Assembly: GCA_035771175.1 (NCBI GenBank)
Contig: CM069602.1
Coordinates: forward strand, 11,287,501 to 11,351,500
Origin: Paratinospora sagittata
Taxonomy: Eukaryota; Streptophyta; Magnoliopsida; Ranunculales; Menispermaceae
Length of the DNA stretch: 64,000 nucleotides
Direction of reading: 5' to 3'
The notes beneath the pieces are model-generated. The model saw only the letters and a list, made by a program, of their open reading frames with translations, had not been told where the DNA came from and did no database searches. Each line of letters opens with the position of its first letter. Positions within the stretch are counted from its first letter, which is position 1. Positions 23,416 to 34,743 of this stretch are shown here, one piece after another. A program made the position numbers and the translations under genes.

Positions 23416-25170
23416 TAGAATTTCTTCAGAAATTTTCCCCTTGAAGAATCTGAAAAACCCAAAAAAAAATCTCAAAAAAAAGAAAAAGAAAAGAAGAGAG
23501 AGACCAAAATCTTGTGGGAATTTTTGGGGGTTCTTCTTGTTTTAATCGAAAAATTTGAGAAAAACAAAGTGAAGAAGATGGAATAGAAGATTGCTGCAAG
23601 ATGACTTGCACGGCTCAGCTGTTAGGCTAATCGTATTTAGTTTCTGTAACAAAATGGGATTAGGAAGATTGTATCCAATAAGAACACGCCATCTGTGCTG
23701 TAGAGCATGTGATCATGTGGGTCCGTGTTAGTTTTTGCGTTGTAACATTAACAATGCGGACGTGGCAGCATCAGATGATATTGAACTAGAACGTGTGAAG
23801 CAGGGGATCATTACTCGGAACGCTGAAAACTGAAAACCGCGAGGTTTGACGAACCCGGTCCAGGGTTGGCTCTTTGGAAAACGTCGGTGACTTCGTTGCG
23901 AACCACCTTCCAACGTCTTACTTGTTGCAATTTGATGTTTCATTGCAAGAGCTTTTGTACCACACATTTGGTTCAAGTCCGACGTAATAAAGGGGCAATC
24001 ACAGTTATGAAGACTTTTATCTATTATCCTCGAGCCTTTACCTATTTTTATGTGGGGGCTTTAATACACACTGTATAATGATTCGTGACATTAGCAGGGT
24101 GTACTTGAACAAAGGAGAAATATTGTAACCTTGTGAAAAAAAAGAGAAAAAAGTAAAAAAACTCCATTAAGGTTACAAATACTACTAAGTAGTTTGGCAG
24201 GGTAGTAGATAGATGAATATGGCTCAGGTTCAAACTTCAGATAGACTTTCATTTTTATTACATAAATGGTGGTGAGGCCTTTGCCTAGGGTGAAGCTCTT
24301 GTCCTATGGGCTATAGCCATGTGAGTAGACGCTCACACAACTTCCTTTAGTAGTGCTAATTCCAAGTGGAATAGGGTTTTTATGACACGTGTAAGCTAGT
24401 TCGGAAGACACTACCTAAATTTAAAAAAAAAAACCTATGGTGACAAGTATTTATATTTTTATTAACTACTTTTGTCTATTCTAATTATTTTGATATTTCT
24501 CTATTATTATTGCCATTAATTGTTGTTAGGACTTCCATGGTTGAGATTTTCCTTTCAACTATCATATCAAAAGTTAATATCATATTTATTTGTACAATAT
24601 ATGATGCAAATATATGAAGTGTTCACCACAAGCTCAGTTTTATCATCTTTTTCTCAATATTACCTTAGTTATCTTTTACATAAATTAGATAGTTATTATT
24701 AGGCTTTTTTGGGCCTAATTGTTATTCCTTTTGATCTATCCTTCTCATTCCCTAATTTTTACCTTAAAATGATTACTTTAGATTATTAAGATATAATAAT
24801 TATTAATAAAAAAACAAGAAAAAAAAAATACAAGCCCACATAGCAACAAATCCTCTTCAACATTATCAAGCTTCTTACTTTCCCCTAGAGAAACTCAAGA
24901 AAAAAAAATGATCTTGCTCCTGTGAAACACAGGAAAGTTTCTTTTTCAAAACATTTTGATCCACCAAATCCCTCTCCTTCTTTGGCCTTTCACTAATATT
25001 AGCAAACAAAAACATGGTTGGTTATAAATCAAAGGCCCCAAGAAGTGTATTGGGAACCAGGCAATATAATTAACAAGTAATAAAGAAGGAGAGAAAGTGT
25101 GTTTTTTTCTTCTTATTTGTTCTCTAGCTTTCCTCATTTGAGTCCCCTTCTTCCTTTGTTTTGCAGAGCC
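23416..25170. other. Divergent intergenic region between DUF962 gene B and the acid phosphatase
   Basis: It contains the promoters of both neighbours. A TATAAAT at 25023-25029 lies 148 bp before the phosphatase start. About 24190-24435 holds a SINE-like stretch with GGCTCAGGTTCAAACTTCAG (B-box-like), GTCCTATGGGCTATAGCCAT and a terminal A run. Nothing else is recognised. Confidence 0.45.
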
Positions 25171-27258
25171 ATGGCTGGTTTTAGCAACAAATCCATGGCT
25201 CTGTGCCTTGTTTGGGCCTTTTGTATAGTCTCTACTTTTGCCAAGTTGCAAAGATTTCAACACCCTCCTAAAAGTGATGGGTCTCTTAGTGTATTAGTTG
25301 TTGGAGATTGGGGGAGGAAAGGGACAAATAACCAATCTGAAGTTGCTTTACAGGTGATTCATCTTACATTTTTCTCCTATAACATTTCTATGTCAATGTC
25401 ATTAGCATAATATTTGAACAATAAACAGTCTTTGCGTCGTTTGGTAACATTTGCTTTTAGACCAAACTATAAGAAAAAAAAAAAAAAAACTACTTTTTGG
25501 AGAAGAAAAACTCATCCAAAAGGGTTTGTTTCTAGAAACACTTTTGCAAAAGTTGAACCAAACAAGCCCAATGTTAATCCTTTATCTCATATTCCAAGTA
25601 GTACAACCCAAATATAACTCTAGTATAAAAGTTATTTTAAAACCAACTTGGAGTTGATGTAATGACAAGAGCCCGCCTTGGAAAAATCTCACAATAAGCA
25701 ATTTGCAACAGAGGAAAAAAAAAAAATCTTTCTTTTAATGCATATTATAAAATAAAAAATCTATATCTTTATTTCAACTTGTGAATCCAATTCTCTTGAA
25801 CATTCATATATTTCCTTAATTATTCAAAAGCCTGGGCCACAAAAGAAAATTGAATCCCAGCCTCTTAACACTAACCTCTATTGTCTACATTCAAACTAGA
25901 GGCCATCTCTATGGCTATGGAAGAAAATGCATGTCAGTCATGGAAAATCATTGAACATATCAAGAAAAGTGTATTAATTATTTGGAAATCATTGGTTTCC
26001 TGTTTCAGTCAGGTTGCCTTCAAGAACAAGATGTTTCATATACATGTTTGTACATCAAACTAATCTTCCTCTTCTTTTTCATCTTCCCTTACATAGTTTT
26101 ATCATTTGTTGCAGATGGGAAGGATTGGAGAGAAGCTAGATATAGATTTTGTGATCTCTACTGGTGATAATTTCTATGATAATGGATTGAGTGGTGTGAA
26201 TGATTCTGCTTTTCTAGAATCATTTGCAAATATCTACACTGCTAGGAGCTTGCAGAAGCAGTGGTACACTGGTAAGTTTCTTCCTTGAAACCAATTAAAA
26301 CACCCCAGAACAAATGATCCATATTTCGCTGTTGTTTCAGTTTTGGGCAACCATGATTACAGAGGCAACGTCGAAGCCCAACTGGATCCTGTTCTTAGGA
26401 AAATCGATAGCCGATGGCTTTGCATGAGATCATTTATTGTCAATTCAGGTACCCAAGATTTCCAATCCTAAAATTGTCAACTTATTCTAATTTTGCCTCA
26501 ATCATAGATTAGTTCATTCTTGTGTTTTTATATTCGCTAGAAATTGCGGAGTTCTTCTTCGTGGACACAAATCCATTTGTAGATCTATACTTCTTCAACA
26601 CCAAGGACCATTCTTATGATTGGCGAGGCGTGCTTCCCCGAGAGAATTACATCGCAAGGCTTCTCAAGGTAACTTCATGAAAGAAAAGATCTTTACAATA
26701 TACATAAATGTGTTTTATTAAAATCAAACTTAGCTTTTTCGCAACTACATAGGATTTGGAAATGGCGTTGAAAGAATCGAGGGCAGATTGGAAGATCATG
26801 GTGGGGCACCATGCAATTGAAAGTGCAGGGCACCATGGTGATACAGAGGAGCTCAAAAAGCTGCTTCTTCCAATGCTCAAGGCCTACAATGTGGATCTTT
26901 ACATGAATGGGCATGACCATTGCCTTGAACACATCAGTAGCGCAGACGGGTAATCCAAAGAAAAAATATCAACACAATTTGAACCTCATTGTATACAATC
27001 AGGCTACTAATACACATATATGTAGTAAGTTTTGGTTTTGATGAATGCAGGTCAATACAGCTTTTAACAAGTGGAGCAGGATCAAGGGCATGGAGAGGAA
27101 ACGTGAAAGATAAAGATGGAGTGAACTTCTTCTATGATGGGCAAGGTTTCATGTCTGCAGAACTGAAGAAGAATGAAGCCAGAATGGTTTTCTATGATGT
27201 TTTTGGGGAGGAGTTGCATCAGTTCACCGTGTCCAAGCTCCTTCACTCCGCAATTTAG
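25171..27258 (+). CDS. Low-molecular-weight purple acid phosphatase (PAP3/7/8/17 group)
   Basis: Six exons encode 326 residues: 25171-25353, 26115-26271, 26341-26448, 26541-26668, 26753-26949 and 27051-27258, all with GT-AG introns. Residues 1 to about 24 form a signal peptide, so the enzyme is secreted or vacuolar. All five metallophosphatase blocks are present: GDWG (45-48), GDNFY (78-82), GNHD (116-119), VGHH (209-212) and GHDH (245-248). They supply the ligands of a binuclear Fe(III)-metal centre that hydrolyses phosphate monoesters at acid pH. The length fits the small, mammalian-like plant PAP class rather than the 55-kDa class. Members such as Arabidopsis PAP17 respond to phosphate starvation; I saw no P1BS site (GNATATNC) just upstream. 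Intron 1 contains a MITE-like insertion. Which member of the group this is cannot be fixed from sequence reading alone. Confidence 0.95.
25433..25575. mobile_element. Small hAT-like MITE in intron 1 of the phosphatase gene
   Basis: The left end GCGTCGTTTGGTAACATTTG and the right end CTTTTGCAAAAGTTGAACCA followed by AACAAGCCC are imperfect inverted repeats of about 30 bp around an A-rich core. Ends of the GTTTGG/CCAAAC type are common in plant hAT-related MITEs. The family is not assigned. Confidence 0.5.
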
Positions 27259-27438
27259 GGGTTATTATTATTATTATTATTTGTTATTTGTTATTGCATT
27301 GCACATTGCCTGTAAATTATATTAGATTAGTAGGAAATAGCTTAGCCATCCACATTTTGTAAATTATTGAAGGATGTAATTCTAATTCAATCAATCCATC
27401 CAATTTTTGAGGGAAAAAAAAATTTAAAATATTATTAT

Positions 27439-27511
27439 GGCCCATGCGGGTCTCGAACCTATGGCCTTCGTGTAATTAGCACAACATTCTACCCAGCTGA
27501 GCTGATCGGTC
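27439..27511 (-). pseudogene. Decayed tRNA-Ile (AAT) gene
   Basis: On the minus strand 73 bases align with plant nuclear tRNA-Ile(AAT): AGCTCAGCTGGGTAGAAT (A box), anticodon loop CTAATTA with AAT, a fully pairable anticodon stem, and B box GGTTCGAGACC. The acceptor stem has mismatches at pairs 2-71 and 5-68, the D stem at 11-24, and the T stem at 49-65 and 51-63. A functional tRNA is therefore unlikely. Confidence 0.8.
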
Positions 27512-27919
27512 AATAGATGAAAGTAATCTTATTTAAAACTAAATTAATACGTTATTTATAACCTCCCTTATTAGATTATAGCTATAACCTAGCAATTTAT
27601 TAGTGCTTTTATAATCATTAATCAAGTACGATTTGTGTTCACAAAAATTAGAGAATTTAATCATAAATCAATAATAAAGATTTAAATACTTTTTCTTGTT
27701 TAAGATTTTAAGGAGACAGCGAAAAAAGTTTCTACTATTACAAATACATAACCTTATCTCTACATTAGATAAACTATGTTTAGATGCAAATTCGTATCCT
27801 TTAGGTCACAATTGCTCCAAGATACATCCTTCTATTTTACTTACATTTTGCTTAACATAAATCTCAAAATGTTATGAGAAATATAAGTATAAATAAGCAT
27901 CTTTATCGAAGAACATAAT

Positions 27920-28540
27920 TGTTGGACCAATAAATATTATTAGACCTATAAATATTAAAATCCATGATAAATCATGATTAAGCCCAAAATAAATATGTTG
28001 GATCCATAAATTGGACCAAGAATAAATTTATGATCAAGCCCAAGACAAGGCCCAAGATCAAGTCCAAAATAAGGCTCAAAACTAAGTTCAAGCCCACTAA
28101 TTACTAGCTTCTAAAATTAGGTGAAGTGCTCAAAATTAAGTGAAATGCATTATATTTGTATGACTAAGATTTATTTGTGAATATTTAATTGTGTGATGTG
28201 AATTGTATTTGATTTAGTATAAATAGCCCTTCATATGGGAGGTTTAGACATGAAGTGATCAAGTGATCAAGCAAACCATTCTCTACTGCTTCTTCTCTTC
28301 GTTAGGGTTTTTCTAAATCAAGAGAGAGAGAGAGTCGCATTATTCTCTCATTGAATGTGAAAAGAAGGTTGTAAATTTCTATTCATAGTGAAGTTTCTTT
28401 AGCTTGTCTGTGGATGTTTCCATCAAATCGAAGGTTTTACCACGTAAGATCTTGGTATCTTTTACTTCTTTACAGTTGTTTATATCCTGTTATTTAATCT
28501 TGCATACGTTGTTCATTCCCCAATAATTGGTATCGAAGCC
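27920..28540 (+). mobile_element. 5' LTR and primer-binding site of a retroelement (copia or TRIM type)
   Basis: The stretch starts TGTTGGACC, has a promoter-like TATAAATAGCCC near 28219, and ends TTCCCCA at 28522. It is followed by ATTGGTATCGAAGCC, a near-match to the initiator-Met tRNA primer-binding site. No gag or pol sequence and no second LTR follow in the next kilobases, so this is a truncated or solo remnant. Confidence 0.6.
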
Positions 28541-29434
28541 TTTCTTAAAAGTTTTAGTATGCTCTGTGGATGCGGTCTTATCTGATCTTCTACACTTGAG
28601 ATTCGATATCATTCTCATATACAATACTATTTATGTATACAATATTATTCACATATAATACTAATTATTTTTTAGTGTTAGTTAGATCTTGCATCAACAA
28701 TAATGATTTTATATTTGTTAAATTCTATTTTCTTTGTACTATATATATATAGTACACAATGGCAATGCTTTGAGGAATTGTAAGTAAAATTGTTCTACTT
28801 TATTTGCTTTAAAATGTTGTCATCTTTATCAAAGAACACAAAGATTTTATACTTTTAAGATTTTATTTTTTATTGCATCATTTATTACACAATGGTACTA
28901 GCACATCTAAGTCCCTTGGATCATATTTGAGACGCATGATTGTACGGCTTGAGGATGGTCAAAGGAACTTGAGACTTTGAGTACACAGCTAAATCCGTAC
29001 CCGAGTCCATGTAACGATATTGCACAAATTTTTTATCTTAGGGCAACAACAAAAAAAAAATCTGTAAAAATACATTGTGTATGATTTATATTGACCCTTT
29101 ATATTGTGTTCGATTTATATTGATTTGAGTACACAGCTAAATCCACACGTGAGTCCATGTAGCGATATTGCACAAATTTTTTATCTGTGGGCAACACCCG
29201 CATTCAAAAAAAAAAAGCTACAAAAATACAGTGTATGATTTATATTGACCCTTTAAAAGGAAATTAAATATATCCAAGTTCTTACTTGTTGCTTACCAAG
29301 CCATCACACACAAGTAGGGAACATTCATGCCAAAGGTGAAATTTGTAGAAACAAACTAACAAACCAAAGCAATGCTCATATATATCACCATCCCACACCC
29401 AATTGAAGAAGCCCCTTCTCATCTTCCCTGCTTA
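28541..29434. other. Intergenic DNA with an imperfect tandem duplication
   Basis: 28977-29102 and 29125-29255 are two related units: TTGAGTACACAGCTAAATCC, GATATTGCACAAATTTTTTA and GATTTATATTGACCCTTT occur in order in each. There is no coding sequence. The end near 29330-29434 is the probable 3' UTR of the CASP gene. Confidence 0.7.
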
Positions 29435-30236
29435 TTAATGTTTAGAGATGGCTAGAGCTGAGAGCATGATCAGTAGTATAAACATAACTATTCCAACAAA
29501 TGAGCCGATTAAAGAACCCGAAATGCGCTCGCAGAACGAATTGAATTGTTGGCAGATGGCAAGCCAATTTGCTCCAGCATTCCCCTTGTGCGCAAGGTAG
29601 ACGATAGCCCATGCAGCAGATGCCCCTGCAGTGAGAAGAGCCAGCATGGTCTGCACAAGTTCAAGACACAATCACTTGTAAGACTGTGTCATGGAGAAGG
29701 AAATATATAATACATACTTTTTTTTAGTGTTCCCCCCATGCATGCATGCAATAAAACTTGAACTAAATGCTAGCAGATTTGATTTCAAATGGAATTACCG
29801 TATCGAAGAAGACCAAGATCAATCTAGTGGTTTTCGCGTTGCTTCTAACAACGTGGAGGAAGGAAAGAGTTAGAGAGAGGACTAGATATGCACTTACAAT
29901 CGCGTTTGCTATGACAAAGAACCTGCAAATATCATGAAAAGAACAGATCAATATTGTAGTTTGAAGTTATAATTTGAATTGAAGGAAAGTATATGATTGA
30001 TGATGAGTTTACATAAACGATGGGAGATCGTCATATTCGGCTTTGAATTGGATGAACTGTGTGAAGAAAGGAAGTGTTTCATTAGTTGTTCCCATGGCAA
30101 TTGCACTTCCAAGTGTGCCCGCAACTGCAATTAGCCTTAGAATGAAGTCTGCTATAGAAATTCCTTTGTTCATCCTTCTTAATCTTGAAACTGAAACCTT
30201 TGAAGATTCTCCAAGTTCTACTGCTCCTTCCTTCAT
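29435..30236 (-). CDS. Casparian strip membrane domain protein (CASP5-like)
   Basis: Three coding exons on the minus strand (30236-30013, 29922-29799, 29650-29435) encode 187 residues. The N-terminus [13 protein letters not shown] is typical of true CASPs, which is why I choose this Met over one 25 codons upstream. Four membrane helices are visible. The extracellular loop 1 signature reads [20 protein letters not shown], helix 2 [17 protein letters not shown], and helix 3 with extracellular loop 2 runs from [20 protein letters not shown] through [20 protein letters not shown]. CASPs polymerise in the endodermal plasma membrane and recruit the lignin-making machinery of the Casparian strip. 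The family is normally expressed only in root endodermis under MYB36. The loop signatures are intact, so this should be a functional member. Its position between At5g15300-like and At5g15280-like PPR genes matches Arabidopsis CASP5. Confidence 0.94.
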
Positions 30237-30960
30237 TTTTAGGACTAGGAAGCTGTTTTTGGGTCTTAAGATTAGACTATATGAGGTATCAGCTTGAAGG
30301 GAAGCCAGCATTTGTAAAGGACAGGAAAGAACAACAAACTTTGTGCAATATCAAATCATTTTGACTTTGAAAACAAAAGAAAAGGAGCATGTTAGGTTTG
30401 AAATTTTGCTAGTTTCATTAGTGGGATGGGGACAATAAACCTCATCATGCCACTTAATATATATGATCTGATAAGATACATATTATGGTACTTACTAAAG
30501 CTTGCCAAGAGCTCTATTATTGTTTAATCTACCTACGTACCTGCTCTTACTTGCTTTTTTTTTTTTTAATTTTTTTTCATTTTTTTTAATAATACATGCA
30601 AAAGTGGGTCTTCATGTCAATGTTCTGACCTGATCATTTATATTCAATTTAAGCATACCTTGGGTCTCTGCTCTGACATGGCATATAAGAACAGTATATA
30701 TATATAATTTGGATCCGGGTCGGGTTTGGGTCAAAAGTGGCCCATGTTTTGATTCTTGGTGGCTACTGGAAATGGTGAAGTTGGTTGCTCCAGGATTAAG
30801 AGAGGCAAGTGGGCATCTAGAAGTTGATTTGGTGTGATTATATATCATCACATCCTTAAAATAAATAATAATAATAATGCAAACTTTATTCCTCATATTG
30901 ACGTGTGTGCTCTCCTACTCCTCCAAGGTTGTCTCTCTTCTCACTCCTTAGCATTCTAGG
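30237..30960. other. Promoter side of the CASP gene, no other gene seen
   Basis: AT-rich sequence with T-rich tracts near 30555-30590. The minus-strand frame 30612-30896 has no family resemblance. No promoter motif stands out. Confidence 0.45.
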
Positions 30961-30969
30961 CTTTCTAGC

Positions 30970-31190
30970 TCATTTTCTATTTTATTCTATTTATTTACGT
31001 TTTTACAGTGGTTTATGGGGTCGGATGAACAGGAGGGTACCTAAAGTAATGCTTCCTGAACTGCCCCAACTCTTCACAGAGGCAGGCAGCGTTACTTAAT
31101 TTCTCTCGCCAGCCTAAGGTCCTCCATGAGACTTGAACCGAACTAAAGCTTTTGAAAATCTAACACATACCACTGGACCAATCTAAATGT
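30970..31190 (-). mobile_element. SINE-like element, family 3
   Basis: On the minus strand TTGGTCCAGTGGTATGTGTT (A-box-like) is followed about 35 bases later by a good B box GGTTCAAGTCTC. Then come GGTACCCTCCTGTTCATCCG and CCATAAACCACTG near the end. The layout is that of a tRNA-derived SINE; flanking duplications were not found. Confidence 0.5.
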
Positions 31191-31199
31191 TAGTTATAT

Positions 31200-33189
31200 A
31201 AGAGACATGAACTTAATGGGTGTCACGTTATATGCTTTGTTTCATGTTAAAGGATCATTTCTTTATATATAAAATACATAATAAAAGTAATTCTTTTAAA
31301 AAAAGTCAACAGATTTCATGGGTTTGTTAACTTGGTATATATTCAATAGTTCATCAATTCTGGACGGATAGACGGGTCGTTCTTCAATATTTAAAGAAGT
31401 TGGGTGAAGTATATAAAATGGAGCCATTGTATACATTATAAACAAATATTTTTTAAATATCGTAAATACATTACAACTATACATTTTTATAAATAAACAA
31501 ATAGCTTTATACACATTACAATTATAACTAAAATATTAAAATAATCCATTACAACAAAAAAAACAATCAAATATAGTTACGTGCCAAAAATATAAAATAT
31601 TATAATAAATCAAAAATACCCAAAATAAATTTCTAAAGTTTTTACCAAAAAACTTATCTAATGCTCCTTTTTTTTTATATAGAATCAATTGATCTATTCT
31701 TCTTCTTCTTTTTATTTCTTTTTTCACATTCAAAATGATACTTTCTAAGAAACATATTTGTGTAATTATCATAATTAACACAAAAAATCAAACACAAATT
31801 TAATACAATAAAACTAAAAAATTAACACAAATAAATAATTATTCTAAATTTTACACAAATATTTAACATAACCTAAAACCATAAAATCACCATTATATAT
31901 AAAAGTTACAAAGTCAACGCAATAAAACTACAAAATCAATACGAATAAAAAAATTATCACAAATCTCATATAAATATTAAAGGGTAACAAGTTTAAGAAA
32001 ATGTCATTTTCGTCAATTATTCTGACAACTTCAACTTTGTTGATAAAATTATTGTATCTAATCTAAATACAAAATTATACAAAATTAAGTACTATGTTTG
32101 AATCGTAAAAGAAGAAACAAGAAAAATAATAATAAAATACAGGGGCAGGGGGTTGCAGTCTACTATAAGGCAACAGCAACAGCCTGAGCTTCGTTGAAAC
32201 TGAAAGAAAATAACTGAAGAAGGAGAAGAAAGAAAGAAAGAAGAAAAAAAAGAGGAAAAGCAGGACAAGACGAAGAGAAGAAGAAGAAGAAGCTCACTGG
32301 ACACCGGAATGTGGACAGAGTGTCGTCGTCGTCGTCGTCTCGCTCAATCGCTCAGTAGAAATAGCACTTGACTACAGACACAAATTATGATTAAGGATGA
32401 GAGTAATTTTTTAAAAACACTTATTTGAAACATTGTTAAAAATTTATATTTGTATATATATATATATATAGGTATAGAAGCCTGGGCCCCATAAATTTGA
32501 GGGCCGAGAAGATCCCCATTGGGCCCTTGCCCAGAGTCGGCTCTGATTCTGGAGCTACATTACAGAGATCTTAACTGCATGGTAAGTTTTCTCCCCCAAT
32601 AGAGCTTATGTGGCAAATTCTGACAGGCCATCTAAGAACTGAACCACTCTATCAGAGCCATGTGTATATTGTCACCATACATGCTAGTTGTCCTTGGCTT
32701 CAACATTTTTCATGAATTTCTTGTTCCTATTTTTCAACCTAATTGATTATTTGTAAATTTTAGATATTAATTAATTTTTTTATTTCAACATTACCTGATA
32801 CATATCAAGAAGCTTTTTGAAAAAATAAATAAATAAATCTTTATAATTCTTCTAAAACAGGTGGAATATGTTTTGATAGTGTAGAATTGGAAATTTGTTT
32901 CTATTTTGGAAAATAAAGATTGGTGAAATAATCGTTTGGTTGGATTTTTCTTTTTCCTTTTTTTTCATTTTTTAGAGGAAACAAGTATAAATTATATAAA
33001 GAACAAAAAAGTGATATTTACAAAGAGGTAATGGACATCAGCAATCCAACCCCACAACAAAATAAAAATCTATCCAACCCCACAACAAAATAAAAATCTA
33101 AACTCCCTGCTCAACAAGATCAGTCATAAACAAGCAGTTCAATTTCTAACCCAATCTAAGGTGAAAAAAACACCACTCAATTTGGATGA
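31200..33189. other. AT-rich intergenic DNA with simple repeats
   Basis: Simple repeats: (GAA)n about 32274-32292, (GTC)n 32321-32340, (TA)n about 32454-32471. A GC-richer stretch at 32480-32570 (GGGCCCTTGCCCAGAGTCGG) looks like part of a dispersed repeat. A perfect 28-bp unit containing CCAACCCCACAACAAAAT is duplicated at 33044-33099. No gene is seen. Confidence 0.55.
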
Positions 33190-33485
33190 AGATGTTAGTT
33201 TTGTCCACCTCAATGAAGAGCCGCCATCAATAGTCAAGAAATGCATGCAATGAATAGTCAACAAAATCAAGCCGCATGGGATGCATGGGCTGGCTGCATG
33301 AAGCACGTGGGCAAAATGATTTTGTTTTAGCTCCTATAAATATAACTCATTCTTCATTGTAAAAATCATCCCTGTGAATACAATTGTTGCCTCCCGTGGA
33401 CGTATGTATTTTTGTCCAACCACGTTAAACTTTAATTGTCTTATTTTTTCTTTCATGCTTTCGCATAACAAATTGGTATCAGAGC
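33190..33485 (+). mobile_element. LTR end with initiator-Met primer-binding site
   Basis: TATAAATATAACTC near 33337 looks like the LTR promoter. GTGGACGTATG...CCAACCACG is a typical R-U5 hairpin region, and the LTR ends CATAACA at 33470. The exact primer-binding site TGGTATCAGAGC follows at 33474-33485. The left border, taken at TGTTAG, is uncertain. No gag-pol or partner LTR is visible downstream. Confidence 0.65.
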
Positions 33486-33489
33486 TTGG

Positions 33490-34709
33490 TAACATAGCAG
33501 CAGTCAGCAGTGTTTCGTCCCATAAGCTGTAAAAATCTTTGCGTGAACTTTGAAAAATCCTTTTATTTCTTTTCAACCATAGACACCATTATACATAGTC
33601 AGTGAAGCAACCCAACCTAACTCCATAAGTCTCCTATTGTGCAGTGGAGTCTGATTAAGTAAAATACAGTCCTCAATTGAAGACGACATACCAAACTAGC
33701 CCTTAAAAGAAGATCGCTATCTAATCGATAAAGAACGAGCAACCTTACAATGAATGAACAAATAACTAGTCAATTCTCCTTTTCTACACATAAGTGAAAA
33801 CAATGAGTAGAAAGGAACAAATGGGGAAGTGTCTCTGAAAGGATTATTGTCAAAGAATCTAAAACAATTTTTCCATGCTCCTACAAAATTTTAAAAAGAA
33901 TATAAATAAATAAATAAATAATCATAGCTTCAATAATTTGAATAGTGGCACTTCAAGTTAAACGTTGTCTTTGATTGTCGTCATTATGTTTTTTTTTAAA
34001 TAATTAGTATTCTAATATGAGATTTGGACAAAATCAAATAACATAATTTTTTAGGAAAAGCAATTTAATACTTGACAACCAAGCTATCAATTAGAACCCT
34101 TAGGGTCCAGATTTCATGTGTTTTCCCCACAAGTACATTAATTCTACTAATGCCTTTGATTAGTATATACATACCAATATGGAGAAATATTATTCAAATT
34201 ATGAAAATTAGATTGCTGAAAGTAATCCATGGACATTAATACCATAAAGAGAATCAAGGACACGCTCTGCCACTAAGCCAAAAAGGAATTGACTACACAT
34301 CTCAATATTTACAATACTTATACTATAAAAGATGTCAAGTGGGTCACGCAGAAAAGGATCAAATTGAGAAGAAGACAAGCAAGTGCCCTTTCCGGCGTTA
34401 ATGATAAAAATCGAGGATTGTAATAATATGGTGGGGTGTGTTTATGCAGTTCAGGTATAAGGGTACAAAGAGTATCACAAGGAAGTTGCCTGCATAGGCA
34501 TTGCGTAGCTTATAGATAAATCTCGAAGGTATTGGTAATGGATAATAAAAATATTAAAGGTGATCAGTTCATCACATGTTCGAACTTGGAGCCCAACTTG
34601 GCTTCATTCATGTCCTGCGCCCTGCCCACTTTCCAACTAAGCTTTCTCTGGCACTGTCTCCCAAGCAAATACCTCCCTACCCCCGTACTGACCTTTTGCT
34701 TTTCTTTCT

Positions 34710-34743
<34 letters not shown>

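Noticed and set aside
30237..30311. Longer CASP N-terminus from the Met at 30311
   Set aside because: The extra 25 residues do not resemble CASP proteins, while [10 protein letters not shown] is the typical family start.
32480..32570. GC-rich stretch as an exon
   Set aside because: No open frame with coding character and no splice context; it looks like part of a dispersed repeat.
34715..34743. Long T run as the tail of a retrogene on the minus strand
   Set aside because: No retrogene sequence or target-site duplication could be found next to it; a simple homopolymer is the cautious reading.
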